Shown: positions 17,743 to 26,723 of the stretch, piece by piece
Position numbering within the stretch: position 1 is the stretch's first letter
Layout: each line of letters begins with the position of its first letter
Assembly: GCA_023451825.1 (NCBI GenBank)
Contig: JAEXYA010000039.1
Span: forward strand, 62,001-126,000
DNA length: 64,000 bases
Origin: Pseudomonadota bacterium
GTDB taxonomy: Bacteria > Pseudomonadota > Alphaproteobacteria > Rhizobiales > Xanthobacteraceae
Direction: 5' to 3'
Translations under genes and position numbers: made by a program
The notes under the pieces: generated by a model
What the model was told of the DNA's origin: nothing
The model's database searches: none
Seen by the model: the letters and a program-made list of their open reading frames with translations, nothing else

Positions 17743-20052
17743 CTACAGTCGATTGATCAATTCCTTTACCTTCTGCGGCGACACCGGCAGCCGCGTGATC
17801 GCACCAGGCTGGCCGAGCGCATCATCGATAGCTGCTGCAATCGCCGCGCCGACTGCATTGGCGCCGCCTTCGCCGGCGCCTTTCAGCCCCATTGGATTGA
17901 GTGGGCTTGGCGCGTCCTCGGTGACGATCACATCCACTTGCGGCACTTCCCGCGCTGTCGGCATCAGGTAGTCCGCAAAGGTTACCGCCAGTGGCTCACC
18001 GCGGTCGTCATAGCTGAATTCCTCATAGAGCGCGCCGCCAAGGCCCTGGGCGACACCGCCGACGATCTGGCCGTCGATCAGCATGGGGTTGATGGCCTTG
18101 CCGATGTCATAGGCGACCAGATAGCGCTCCACCGTGACGCCGCCTGTGTCGCGCGCCAGCGACACCACGGCGACATGGACGCCATAGGGATAGGTCATGT
18201 GCTTCGACTCGAACGAGGCTTCGGCGAACAGGCCGGGTTCCTTATCGCCGACGAGATTGCTGCCCGGCTCCAGCGCCTTCGCGATTTCGGCAAGCGACAT
18301 TGAAGGGCCGGTGCTGCCGTCGAGGCGGACGATCCCGCCATCGACGATATCGAGTTGATCGGCCGGCAGCTGCATCAGCTCCGCCGCAGCAGCGATGGCA
18401 TTGTCACGCAGTTTCAACGCCGCCTGCCGCGTCGCTTCGCCCGTCATCACCGAGACGCGCGAGGCGAACGCGCCCAGGCCGCGGGCGATGCGATCGGTTT
18501 GGCCGTGAATGACGCCGACATCGTCATAACGGGCACCAAGTTTCTCCGCGCAGATCTGCGCAATAACGGTTTCGACGCCCTGGCCGACCGAAGCGGCGCC
18601 GGTGACAACTTCGATCTTGCCGTCAATGCCGACAGTGATGCGGACATCGTCGAACGGGCCGAGCCCGCTTTTCTCCACGAACATGCCGAGCCCGGCGCCG
18701 ACCAGTTCACCGTCCTTGCGCCGCTCAGCGATCTGCGCCTGCAACATTGGCCAGCCAATGCCATCCAGCGCTTTGTCGAGCAGTTTTGCGTAGTCGCCGG
18801 AGTCCAGCACGATATCGGTGCCCAGCGTTTCCAGTGCACGGGTTACCGGCATCTCGCTGACCGGGATCAGGTTACGGCGACGCACCTCGACGCCGTCGAT
18901 TCCGACTTTGGCCGCAACGGCATCAAGCAGGCGCTCGCGCACAAAGGTGCTTTCATAGCGGCCGGGCGCGCGATAGGTGCCGCCGGGTGTCTTGTTGGTG
19001 AGGCGGATATGCCCGCGGGCGCGATAGGCGGGAATGCGATAGGGGCCGGGCAGCATTGCTGCGGCAAGGTCGGGCACGGTGGCGGCATGCGTGCGCATAT
19101 AGCCGCCCTGATCGTGAAAGAACTCGTCATCGATGGCGAGGATGTTGCCGCGCGCGTCGATGGCTGCGCGGATGTGATGCGTCTGCTGGCGTGAGTGATT
19201 GGCGGCAATCAGGTGTTCGCGCCGGTCCTCGATCCATTTCACCGGCCGGCCAAGCCGCATTGCGGCCAGACAGACCAGCACATCCTCGGGATACATCTCG
19301 CCGCGAATGCCGAAACCGCCGCCGACATGGCCCTCAAAGAGATGGGTGTTGGCAGCGCTGCGGCCGAACATCTTTGCCAGCTGGTCGCGATTCCAATGCG
19401 GCACTTTTGCGGCGCCGTACATTTCCAGCATGTCTGTCTCGGCAATATAGCGTCCGATGGCGCCGCGCGTCTCCATCGGCACGCCGGAATGTCGGCCGAT
19501 GGAGAGGGTGAGTTCGACCGTTGCATGCGCGCCGGCGAAAGCGGCATCGATATCGCCGTAGCTCTTCTCGATCAGCGCCGTCTCGGTGGGTAGGCCGTCG
19601 CGGAATTCGCCGACGTCGCTATCGGCATGCAGGATGACCGGCAGTTCCTCGATCGCGACCTCGACATGCTCGGCTGCGTCCTCGGCGAGATAGGGATCCT
19701 CCGCAAACACCACCGCGACGGGATCGCCGACATAGCGCACCTTGTCCTTGGCGAGGATCGTCTGGCGATAGGCGGCGAGCTGTTCGAGCCGCGTGAGGCG
19801 GAAATCGATGGGCGGAATATCCGCCACATCCTTGAAACTCCAGGCCGCGACGACACCGGGGATTGCAAGGGCAGGGGCGAGATCGACCGAGACGATACGG
19901 CCATGCGCATAAGTCGAGCGGACCACGCGCATATAGAGCTGATCAGGGAAATTGATATCGGCAGCAAACCGGCCTTGTCCGCGCAGCAGCGGGCCATCTT
20001 CCTTGCGGGTGACGGATTTGCCGACCAGCACCGGTTTGGCCGGTGCGCTCAC
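17743..20052 (-). CDS. Molybdenum hydroxylase large (Mo-MCD binding) subunit B, xanthine dehydrogenase family
   Basis: 769 aa large subunit that would hold the molybdopterin cofactor and the substrate site. It shows GHVGGGFGIRGEMYPED (~241-256), the active-site loop TYRAPGRYE (359-367) and the catalytic glutamate in GLKGAGEGGANAVG near the C-terminus. The loop lacks the cysteine of CO dehydrogenases, so this is a form II / other hydroxylase. The start is GTG at 20052, overlapping the small-subunit stop (GTGA); earlier in-frame codons lie inside the small-subunit gene. Last gene of the four-gene operon. Confidence 0.92.
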   Translation of the reverse strand: MSAPAKPVLVGKSVTRKEDGPLLRGQGRFAADINFPDQLYMRVVRSTYAHGRIVSVDLAPALAIPGVVAAWSFKDVADIPPIDFRLTRLEQLAAYRQTILAKDKVRYVGDPVAVVFAEDPYLAEDAAEHVEVAIEELPVILHADSDVGEFRDGLPTETALIEKSYGDIDAAFAGAHATVELTLSIGRHSGVPMETRGAIGRYIAETDMLEMYGAAKVPHWNRDQLAKMFGRSAANTHLFEGHVGGGFGIRGEMYPEDVLVCLAAMRLGRPVKWIEDRREHLIAANHSRQQTHHIRAAIDARGNILAIDDEFFHDQGGYMRTHAATVPDLAAAMLPGPYRIPAYRARGHIRLTNKTPGGTYRAPGRYESTFVRERLLDAVAAKVGIDGVEVRRRNLIPVSEMPVTRALETLGTDIVLDSGDYAKLLDKALDGIGWPMLQAQIAERRKDGELVGAGLGMFVEKSGLGPFDDVRITVGIDGKIEVVTGAASVGQGVETVIAQICAEKLGARYDDVGVIHGQTDRIARGLGAFASRVSVMTGEATRQAALKLRDNAIAAAAELMQLPADQLDIVDGGIVRLDGSTGPSMSLAEIAKALEPGSNLVGDKEPGLFAEASFESKHMTYPYGVHVAVVSLARDTGGVTVERYLVAYDIGKAINPMLIDGQIVGGVAQGLGGALYEEFSYDDRGEPLAVTFADYLMPTAREVPQVDVIVTEDAPSPLNPMGLKGAGEGGANAVGAAIAAAIDDALGQPGAITRLPVSPQKVKELINRL

Positions 20053-20528
20053 GGCTGGCGCATCTCGATGGCTGCGGCGCGCACGGCCTTGATGATGTTC
20101 TGATAGCCGGTGCAGCGGCACAGGTTCGACGACAGCACATCGACGAGATCGTGGTCGGATATGTCCGGCTCGCGTTCCAGCACGCCCACCGCAAGCATCA
20201 GGAAGCCCGGCGTGCAGAAACCGCATTGCAGGCCGTGGTTTTCCATGAAAGCGCGCTGCATCACATGCATCTCGTCGCCGTTCGCAAGCCCTTCCACGGT
20301 GCGGATCTGTTTGCCGTGGGCCTGATGCGCGAACATCAGGCAGGAGCGCACCGGCTCACCATCCACCAGCACCGTGCAGGCGCCGCAGACGCCGTGTTCG
20401 CAGCCGATATGGGTCCCGGTCTGGCCGCATTCCTCGCGGATGGCATCCGCCAGCGTCCGCCGCGCCTCCACGTGGATCGCATGGGCCTTGCCGTTGATGG
20501 TGAGGGTGATGTCGGTCTTGTCGGTCAT
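20049..20528 (-). CDS. Molybdenum hydroxylase small subunit, two [2Fe-2S] clusters
   Basis: 159 aa electron-transfer subunit. The N-terminal plant-type ferredoxin domain has CGQTGTHIGCEHGVCGACTVLVDG. The C-terminal helical domain has HGLQCGFCTPGFLM and NLCRCTGYQNI for the second cluster. It overlaps both neighbouring large-subunit genes by four bases (ATGA / GTGA), so it is made in step with them. It passes electrons from the Mo site to the FAD subunit. Confidence 0.95.
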   Translation of the reverse strand: MTDKTDITLTINGKAHAIHVEARRTLADAIREECGQTGTHIGCEHGVCGACTVLVDGEPVRSCLMFAHQAHGKQIRTVEGLANGDEMHVMQRAFMENHGLQCGFCTPGFLMLAVGVLEREPDISDHDLVDVLSSNLCRCTGYQNIIKAVRAAAIEMRQP

Positions 20529-22876
20529 GGTAGTTTCCCGCTGTTGCGGAGGGCAGCGCGGATGCGCTGGGGCGTTGCCGGCATTTCGTCGATGGAGACG
20601 TTGAATGGTCTCAGCGCATCATTGATGGCGGAGATCACCGCCGCCGGCGCGCCGATGGCGCCACCTTCGCCAAGGCCCTTGGCTTTGGTGATGGTGTTGC
20701 CGGTGAGCGTCTCGATGTGATGCAGCTCGATCTCCGGAATCTCATGCGCCGTCGGCGGCAGGAAGTCTGCCAGTGTCGAGGTCATGATGTTCCCGGTCTC
20801 GTCATAGATGATCTCCTCGAGCAGCGCATTGCCGATGCCCTGCGCGACGCCGCCATGGACCTGACCGTCAGCGATCATCGGGTTGATGATCAGCCCGGCA
20901 TCCTCGGCCACGAGGAATTTTTCGAGGGTGACAGCGCCGGTTTCGATATCGACTTCGACCACGGCGACGTGGCAAGCATTGGAGAATGTCCCGGAGGGAT
21001 CGTAGGTGGCGTTCTCCGAAAGTCCGGGCTCGATCTCGCCCTTAAAAATATGCGTCTGGTGATAGGCCGCCCGTGCCATCGATGCGATGGTAACGGATCG
21101 ATCGGTGCCGATCACATGGGCAGATCCTGCTTCGAGCTTGATGTCCTCCGGCGATGCCTCCAGCAGATGGCTCGCCATCTTCAGCAGCTTTGCTCGGATC
21201 TTCTGCGCCGCCATCAGGCTGGCGCCGCCGGACAGCACCAGCGAGCGGCTCGCAAACGTGCCCCAGCCATAGGGCGAGCGATCGGTGTCGCCATGCACCA
21301 CTTTGATGAATTGTGGATCGATACCGATCTCATCCGCGATGATCTGCGCCAGTGACGTCCGCAGCCCCTGGCCGTGTGGCGAGGAGCCGATGCGCGCTTC
21401 GACGAAGCCGGAGGGATCGACAGTGAGGATGACCGTCTCGAAGCCTGGTGTGATCTCCATGCCGCGCGCCGCAAAAGCCGGGCTGCCATAGCCTGTGCGT
21501 TCGGAGAAAGTGGCGAATCCGATGCCGAGATAGCGGCCTTGCGCACGTGCGGTTTCCTGCCGCTTGCGGAAGGCGCCGAGTCCGATGGCTTCGATCGCCA
21601 TCTCCATGGTCGCGCGATAGGTGCCGTCGTCGAACACAAGGCCGGTCGCCGATGTGTAGGGAAACGTGTCGATCAGGTTGCGGCGGCGCAATTCGGTCGG
21701 CTCGATGCCGAAGACACCGGCAGCCTTGTCCATCAGCCGTTCGAGCACGAAGGTGATCACCGGTCGCGAGACGCCGCGATAGGGCGCCATCGGGCAGGTG
21801 TTCGTCATCACGCCGCGGGAACGACAGTCATAGGCGCGCACGTCGTAGGGACCAGGGAGTTCGGCCAGCGCCATCAGCGGCTCCACGCCGCAGGTGGTGG
21901 GGAAGCAGGAATAGGCGCCGATATTGGCGACGATGTCGCCGCGCAGCGCCAGCAGCTTGCCGCGGGCATTAAAGGCGCCTTCGAGCTCGACATATTGATC
22001 GCGGCTGTGAAAGCTCGCGATCAGGTTTTCGCGGCGATCCTCCGTCCAGGCCACCGAGCTGCGCAGATGCCGCGCGAGCCACACCAGCAGCACATATTCC
22101 GGCGCCAGCGACATTTTTTGTCCGAACCCACCGCCGACATCGGGCGCGATCACGCGGAGTTCGGATTCCGGCATGCCGAGAATGTCGCAAACCGCGGTGC
22201 GCATCAGATGCGGCATCTGCGTCGTGCAGGTCAATGTCACGCGTTCGGTGAGGGGATCATAGACGGCACGCCCCGCGCGCGCTTCCATCGGCGTCGCATT
22301 CTGTCGGCGTGAGCGCGCCTCGACTTTGACGATGCGATCGGCGGCCTTCCAGACGTCCTCGAATTTCGGCGTGACGATATGGCCTTCGACGATCACATTG
22401 TGATCAGTCCCGGCATGAACACGCGGGGCATCGCCAGCCAGCGCATCGCGGGCATCCGTCAGCGGCGGGGTCTCGGTGATCGCCACCTCGACCTGATCGG
22501 CAAGATCCTCCGCCTCGTCCTTGCCGGGCGCATAGACGGCGGCGATGCATTCGCCGGTGAAGCGCACCACGCCATCGGCCAGGATCGGTTGCCCGACCGG
22601 CACATAATTGAACTTGCTGAGCATCGGCTTGATCGGTTTCAAGTCCTGCAGGTCCGCTGCCGTCACGATGCCGATGCCATCGGGCGCTTCGATGCTGTCG
22701 ATTGTCCCCGCCGCCACATGGCTGCGCACGAAGCGCACCCAGTGCGTCGCCGGAAGATCAGCGGTAAATCGCCCGCGGCCCGAGACGAGCGCGGGATCTT
22801 CGAGCCGGCGGATCGAGCGCCCGACCCATGTCGTGCCCGACCCCTTGGTGTGCTCCGTCTTCCCGTGCATGATCAC
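20525..22876 (-). CDS. Molybdenum hydroxylase large subunit A, xanthine dehydrogenase family
   Basis: 783 aa second complete large subunit in the same operon. APDVGGGFGQKMSLAPEY (~244-261), loop PYRGVSRPV (365-373) and the glutamate in KAKGLGEGGAIGAP are all present, so both large subunits look catalytic. The loop differs from that of subunit B (TYRAPGR). The start is probably GTG at 22876 overlapping the FAD-subunit stop; ATG at 22870 is an alternative. Either the two subunits form one mixed enzyme or they share small and FAD subunits for two substrates. Confidence 0.92.
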   Translation of the reverse strand: MIMHGKTEHTKGSGTTWVGRSIRRLEDPALVSGRGRFTADLPATHWVRFVRSHVAAGTIDSIEAPDGIGIVTAADLQDLKPIKPMLSKFNYVPVGQPILADGVVRFTGECIAAVYAPGKDEAEDLADQVEVAITETPPLTDARDALAGDAPRVHAGTDHNVIVEGHIVTPKFEDVWKAADRIVKVEARSRRQNATPMEARAGRAVYDPLTERVTLTCTTQMPHLMRTAVCDILGMPESELRVIAPDVGGGFGQKMSLAPEYVLLVWLARHLRSSVAWTEDRRENLIASFHSRDQYVELEGAFNARGKLLALRGDIVANIGAYSCFPTTCGVEPLMALAELPGPYDVRAYDCRSRGVMTNTCPMAPYRGVSRPVITFVLERLMDKAAGVFGIEPTELRRRNLIDTFPYTSATGLVFDDGTYRATMEMAIEAIGLGAFRKRQETARAQGRYLGIGFATFSERTGYGSPAFAARGMEITPGFETVILTVDPSGFVEARIGSSPHGQGLRTSLAQIIADEIGIDPQFIKVVHGDTDRSPYGWGTFASRSLVLSGGASLMAAQKIRAKLLKMASHLLEASPEDIKLEAGSAHVIGTDRSVTIASMARAAYHQTHIFKGEIEPGLSENATYDPSGTFSNACHVAVVEVDIETGAVTLEKFLVAEDAGLIINPMIADGQVHGGVAQGIGNALLEEIIYDETGNIMTSTLADFLPPTAHEIPEIELHHIETLTGNTITKAKGLGEGGAIGAPAAVISAINDALRPFNVSIDEMPATPQRIRAALRNSGKLP

Positions 22877-23730
22877 TGCTGTGCATGTTCGAGCGCGCGC
22901 CGTGTCACGGCGCGGACGAGATCGCGACGATAGTCGGCGGTGGTCTGGATATCCTCGATGGGGTCGACGGCGAGGGCCGCGGCTTCGCCGGCGGCGACGA
23001 ACAACTCAGGCGAAGGCGCCTGACCGTTCAGCACGTCTTCGGCCTCGGCAATGCGCCGCGCGCGATCCTCGGCGCCGCCGATGCCGACGCGCGCATCAGC
23101 GATCTTCCCATCCACCAGCCGATAGGTGACCAGCGCGGCCGACATCGCGAAATCGCCGGCACGACGGCTGAATTCGTAGAAGCCGAATTTTGTATCCGCC
23201 GGCAGTAGCGGCAATCGCGCTTCCGCGAGAAACTCGTCTTCCTGCAACGCCGTCGTCATGATGCCTTCGAGGAATTCGTCGATCGGCACGCGGCGTTCGC
23301 CGCGCACACTCTTCACCACCAACTCCGCGCCGAGCGTTGCCGATGTCAGGCACCATTCCGATGACGGATCGGCATGGGCGAGACTGCCGCAAAAAGTGCC
23401 ACGCATGCGGATCGGATAATGCGCAATATGCTTGGCGACATAAGCGAGCAGTAACCCGAGCGGTCCGTCGATGACGGGCTTGTGGAACGCGCCATGGCGC
23501 ACACGTGCGCCGATGGTGAGGTGATCGCCGTCGATCGCGAGACGATCAAGCCCTTCGACCTCATTGATATCGATCAGATGCGCCGGCCGCGCCATGCGGA
23601 ATGCCATGATCGGCACGAGGCTTTGCCCGCCCGCGAGGATGCGTCCGTCCAGCGGCGCATATTCGGCCAAAGCCTTCACGACTTCGTCCACCGTGCGGGG
23701 AACGTGGCGCGTAAACGACGCCGGTTTCAT
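22873..23730 (-). CDS. Molybdenum hydroxylase FAD-binding medium subunit
   Basis: 285 aa CoxM-like subunit that carries FAD and delivers electrons to an acceptor. FAD motifs LAGGQSLVPIMAFRMARP (~36-53) and GTFCGSLAHADPSSE (~110-125) are present, and the C-terminal CO_deh_flav_C domain follows. First gene of the operon FAD - large A - small - large B, all with four-base overlaps. A candidate promoter and operator site 3 lie just upstream. Confidence 0.92.
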   Translation of the reverse strand: MKPASFTRHVPRTVDEVVKALAEYAPLDGRILAGGQSLVPIMAFRMARPAHLIDINEVEGLDRLAIDGDHLTIGARVRHGAFHKPVIDGPLGLLLAYVAKHIAHYPIRMRGTFCGSLAHADPSSEWCLTSATLGAELVVKSVRGERRVPIDEFLEGIMTTALQEDEFLAEARLPLLPADTKFGFYEFSRRAGDFAMSAALVTYRLVDGKIADARVGIGGAEDRARRIAEAEDVLNGQAPSPELFVAAGEAAALAVDPIEDIQTTADYRRDLVRAVTRRALEHAQQ

Positions 23731-23763
23731 CCGATCTACCCCTCATCAGGAGCGTCAAAATTC

Positions 23764-23797
23764 ACTTGTATGCTAACAATCGCGCCATCCTTGTCAA
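23764..23797 (-). promoter_or_regulatory. Molybdenum hydroxylase operon promoter with candidate operator site 3
   Basis: On the minus strand TTGACA (23797-23792), 16 bp, then TAGCAT (23775-23770). The plus-strand sequence A-CTTG-TAT-GCTAAC (23764-23777) matches 10 of 13 positions of the TTTG-TAA-GCAAAC core at 9658 and overlaps the -10 hexamer. It lies 34 bp upstream of the FAD-subunit start. Confidence 0.55.
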
Positions 23798-23884
23798 TCA
23801 GCGCCCGTGCTGGAAATCGCGGCGATCAACGCCTGCGAATGCGGCACTGCGCAAATACGGTGATGATGCTGCGCTGCGGTCAGG

Positions 23885-25255
23885 CTATGCGGCAACGTCG
23901 CGATCGAGCGCGAAGTCGTCGAGAAGCTGCGAGCGCTTGCCATTGACGAGATCGCCGAGCAATTGCGCAGCAAGATAGCTAAATGTGATGCCGTTGCCGC
24001 CATAGCCATAGGCCGCGAATAAATTGGGATGTTTCGGCACCGGCCCAATCAATGGCAGCCCATCGCGTGTGGTGTCGAAGGTGCCGGCCCAGCGATGCGT
24101 GATGTTAAGTTCGGCGCGTGGCCACAGCGCTTGCAGACGCTGCTTCAGTTTGTCGGCTTTGGCGGGGATCAGCGCATCGCGCGCATCCGGTTCGATGATC
24201 TTGTCGCTGTCCTCGCCGCCGATGATGATACGGCCCGCACGTGTCGTGCGTGCGTAAAGATAGTCCTTGCTGTCTTCCCAGATCAGCACGCCGTCGCGCC
24301 ACAGCCGATCGGGTTGTGGCGCGGTCGCAATGGCCCAGCTCGACGAGGGCGACTGTACTTTCGTTTCCACGACATCAGGCATCACATAGCCGGTGGCGAG
24401 GATGACGTGGCGGGCTTCGATCATCCGTCCTTCCGACGTGGATACACCGACGCTGCGCGAAGCGGAATCGTAACGAACAGCTTCGGTCTCAAAGAAACGT
24501 GCGCCGCGGCCATGCGCGACATTGAGCAGCCCGATCGCCATCTGCATCGGATCGCAGTCGGCCGAATTCGGCGAGACGATCGCACCGGCGCGCGTGATCT
24601 CATAGGCGCCGAGCAAGGCGCGATGATCGAGGAAGGTGCCTGGCAGCCCCGCGCGGGCGCGCAAGGCATTCTCGTTGATCAGGCTTGTCGCGTCCTCGCT
24701 GGCTGCGAGATAAAGTGATGACTTCGCCCTGAAGTCGCAGGGCAGTTCTAGATCGCGCACCAGCGTCTGCAGTCCGTCGACGGCTTCGAAGCTCGCGCGA
24801 TAGGCACGCACCGCGCGCTCAAAGCCGTAAAGCTCTGTCAGTTCACTTAAGGAGCGATCGATCTCCCATAGCAGCATTGATGTGCTGGCCGCCGTGCTGC
24901 CATGGCCCGGCAATTCGCGATCCACCAGCACGACATCCAGCCCTTGTCGGGTCAGTCGTTCGGCCATCAGCGCACCGGTAATGCCGCAGCCCACGATCAG
25001 CGCGTCGCAGCGGATGTCTTCGGTGAGGGAATGGCGGGTGGGACGAGGCAGGCCGGCGAACCAGGGTGAGCGGCCGCCGTGAAGATCGTCTTGTTCTGTG
25101 GTATCGGGATCGAGGTCGGAAATGGGGCACCGGTGGTTGGAATGTGACTGCCGAGGCGGGCGGCTGACAATGTCGGAAAACGGGTTCCGTTCCGCCCGGT
25201 CCTGAGTCCCGCCACCGCCGGCTCCCGCGACATCCCGAAAGTCGGATGGTCCCAC
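23885..25255 (-). CDS. FAD-dependent oxidoreductase, DAO/PuuB-like
   Basis: Open frame of 456 codons; the conserved protein begins around DLDPDTTEQDDLHGG (~residue 47). The FAD Rossmann motif is CDALIVGCGITGALMAERL with GSTAASTSML following. The C-terminus has RWAGTFDTTRDGLPLIGPVP and YGYGGNGITFSYLAAQLL, as in amine/amino-acid oxidases of the DAO family. No ATG, GTG or TTG codon was found close before the conserved start, so the true N-terminus is unclear and the first ~45 residues may be untranslated. Same strand and 155 bp upstream of the molybdenum hydroxylase operon; a role in the same pathway is inferred. Confidence 0.8.
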   Translation of the reverse strand: MGPSDFRDVAGAGGGGTQDRAERNPFSDIVSRPPRQSHSNHRCPISDLDPDTTEQDDLHGGRSPWFAGLPRPTRHSLTEDIRCDALIVGCGITGALMAERLTRQGLDVVLVDRELPGHGSTAASTSMLLWEIDRSLSELTELYGFERAVRAYRASFEAVDGLQTLVRDLELPCDFRAKSSLYLAASEDATSLINENALRARAGLPGTFLDHRALLGAYEITRAGAIVSPNSADCDPMQMAIGLLNVAHGRGARFFETEAVRYDSASRSVGVSTSEGRMIEARHVILATGYVMPDVVETKVQSPSSSWAIATAPQPDRLWRDGVLIWEDSKDYLYARTTRAGRIIIGGEDSDKIIEPDARDALIPAKADKLKQRLQALWPRAELNITHRWAGTFDTTRDGLPLIGPVPKHPNLFAAYGYGGNGITFSYLAAQLLGDLVNGKRSQLLDDFALDRDVAA

Positions 25256-25434
25256 CGGCCGGCAGTCAAAAATTCTTATTTTTCAATTTGTTGTGCCCCC
25301 ACTTGGCATTGCCGGGATGACCGGATTAAAGATGCGGCCAAATCGAACCAGCATCCGGCTTTTCTGATCTCGCCGGAGCCTCCCGGGGCTCCCGCTGCTT
25401 CGCCGTTCCAATTGCCCTGCAAAGGACACCGCCC

Positions 25435-26703
25435 GTGTCGAAGACCGCCGTTCCCGCCCCGCAGCTTTCGCTCCCGAAGGACAAGATCAAGATCCTTCTG
25501 CTCGAGGGCGTCAATGACAGCGCCGTCGAGCTGATCGACATCGCGGGCTATACCAATGTGACGCGCCTGACCAAGGCCCTTGGCGGCAGCGAATTGAAGG
25601 AAGCTCTCAAGGGCGTGCATCTGCTCGGCATTCGCTCGCGCACCCAGATCACCCAGGACGTGCTCGACGCCGCCGACCGCCTGATTGCCATCGGCTGCTT
25701 CAGCGTCGGCACCAATCAGGTCGATATCGACGCCGCCCGCCGCAGCGGCATCCCGGTGTTCAACGCTCCGTTCTCCAACACCCGCTCGGTGGCCGAACTG
25801 GTGATGGGCGAGGTGGTGATGTTGTTCCGCCGCATCGTCGATCGCTCTGTCGCCGCGCATGAGGGCAAGTGGGACAAGTCGGCGACGAACAGCCATGAAG
25901 TCCGCGGCAAGACGCTGGGCATCGTCGGCTACGGCAATATCGGGTCGCAGCTCTCGAACCTCGCCGAGACCTTCGGCATGAAGGTGATCTATTACGATCA
26001 CACCGATCGCCTCCGTCACGGCAATACCGAACCGGTGGCGACATTGCAGGAGCTGATGTCGCAGAGCGACGTGGTCAGCATGCATGTGCCGGAGACGCCG
26101 GCGACCCAGGGCATGATCGGCAAGCTTGAGCTGTCCTGGATGAAGGACGGCGCCTATTTCATCAATAACAGCCGCGGCACGGTGGTCGATCTCGACGCAC
26201 TCGCCGAAGTGCTTCGCAATGGCAAGCTGCGCGGTGCCGCCGTGGACGTGTTCCCGGTCGAACCGAGCTCCAATGCGGAGAAATTTGTCACGCCGCTGCA
26301 GGGACTTCCCAACGTGCTGCTGACGCCGCATGTGGGCGGCTCCACCGAAGAGGCGCAGGAACGCATCGGCGCCGAAGTTGCACGCAAGCTGATCGATTAC
26401 AGCGACACCGGCTCGACCGTCGGCGCAGTGAACTTTCCGCAGGTGCAGTTGCCCGCCCGTCCGCAGGGCACGCGCTTCATTCAGGTCCAGCGCAACGTGC
26501 CGGGCATGCTCGGCCGCCTCAACGAGGTGCTGGCCCGCCACGCCGTCAACATCGCTGCGCAGTACTACGAGACCAACAACGATGTCGGTTACGTCGTTCT
26601 CGATGCGGACGCATCGGCAGCGGACAGCCAGCGTGTGCTGGAAGACATTCGCGGACTGGACGGCACCATCCGTGCGCGTCTCCTCTACGAATACAAAGAC
26701 TAG
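25435..26703 (+). CDS. serA: D-3-phosphoglycerate dehydrogenase
   Basis: 422 aa, first step of serine synthesis (3-phosphoglycerate to 3-phosphohydroxypyruvate with NAD). The NAD fold has GIVGYGNIGSQLSNLAETFG; catalytic residues sit in NNSRGTVVDLDAL, DVFPVEP and LLTPHVGGST. A C-terminal ACT domain (MLGRLNEVLARHAVNIAAQYYETN) suggests serine feedback inhibition as in the E. coli-length enzymes. The start is GTG at 25435 with AAAGGA ahead. dusA follows after ~20 bp, so the two may share a transcript. The 180 bp upstream are free of genes. Confidence 0.95.
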   Translation: MSKTAVPAPQLSLPKDKIKILLLEGVNDSAVELIDIAGYTNVTRLTKALGGSELKEALKGVHLLGIRSRTQITQDVLDAADRLIAIGCFSVGTNQVDIDAARRSGIPVFNAPFSNTRSVAELVMGEVVMLFRRIVDRSVAAHEGKWDKSATNSHEVRGKTLGIVGYGNIGSQLSNLAETFGMKVIYYDHTDRLRHGNTEPVATLQELMSQSDVVSMHVPETPATQGMIGKLELSWMKDGAYFINNSRGTVVDLDALAEVLRNGKLRGAAVDVFPVEPSSNAEKFVTPLQGLPNVLLTPHVGGSTEEAQERIGAEVARKLIDYSDTGSTVGAVNFPQVQLPARPQGTRFIQVQRNVPGMLGRLNEVLARHAVNIAAQYYETNNDVGYVVLDADASAADSQRVLEDIRGLDGTIRARLLYEYKD

Positions 26704-26723
26704 GGCGAGCAGGGACCAGGCAT

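Noticed and set aside
25276..26541. A 421-codon minus-strand frame over serA.
   Set aside because: Composition shows shadow coding (His/Arg/Ala-rich, no motifs) and serA is unmistakable.
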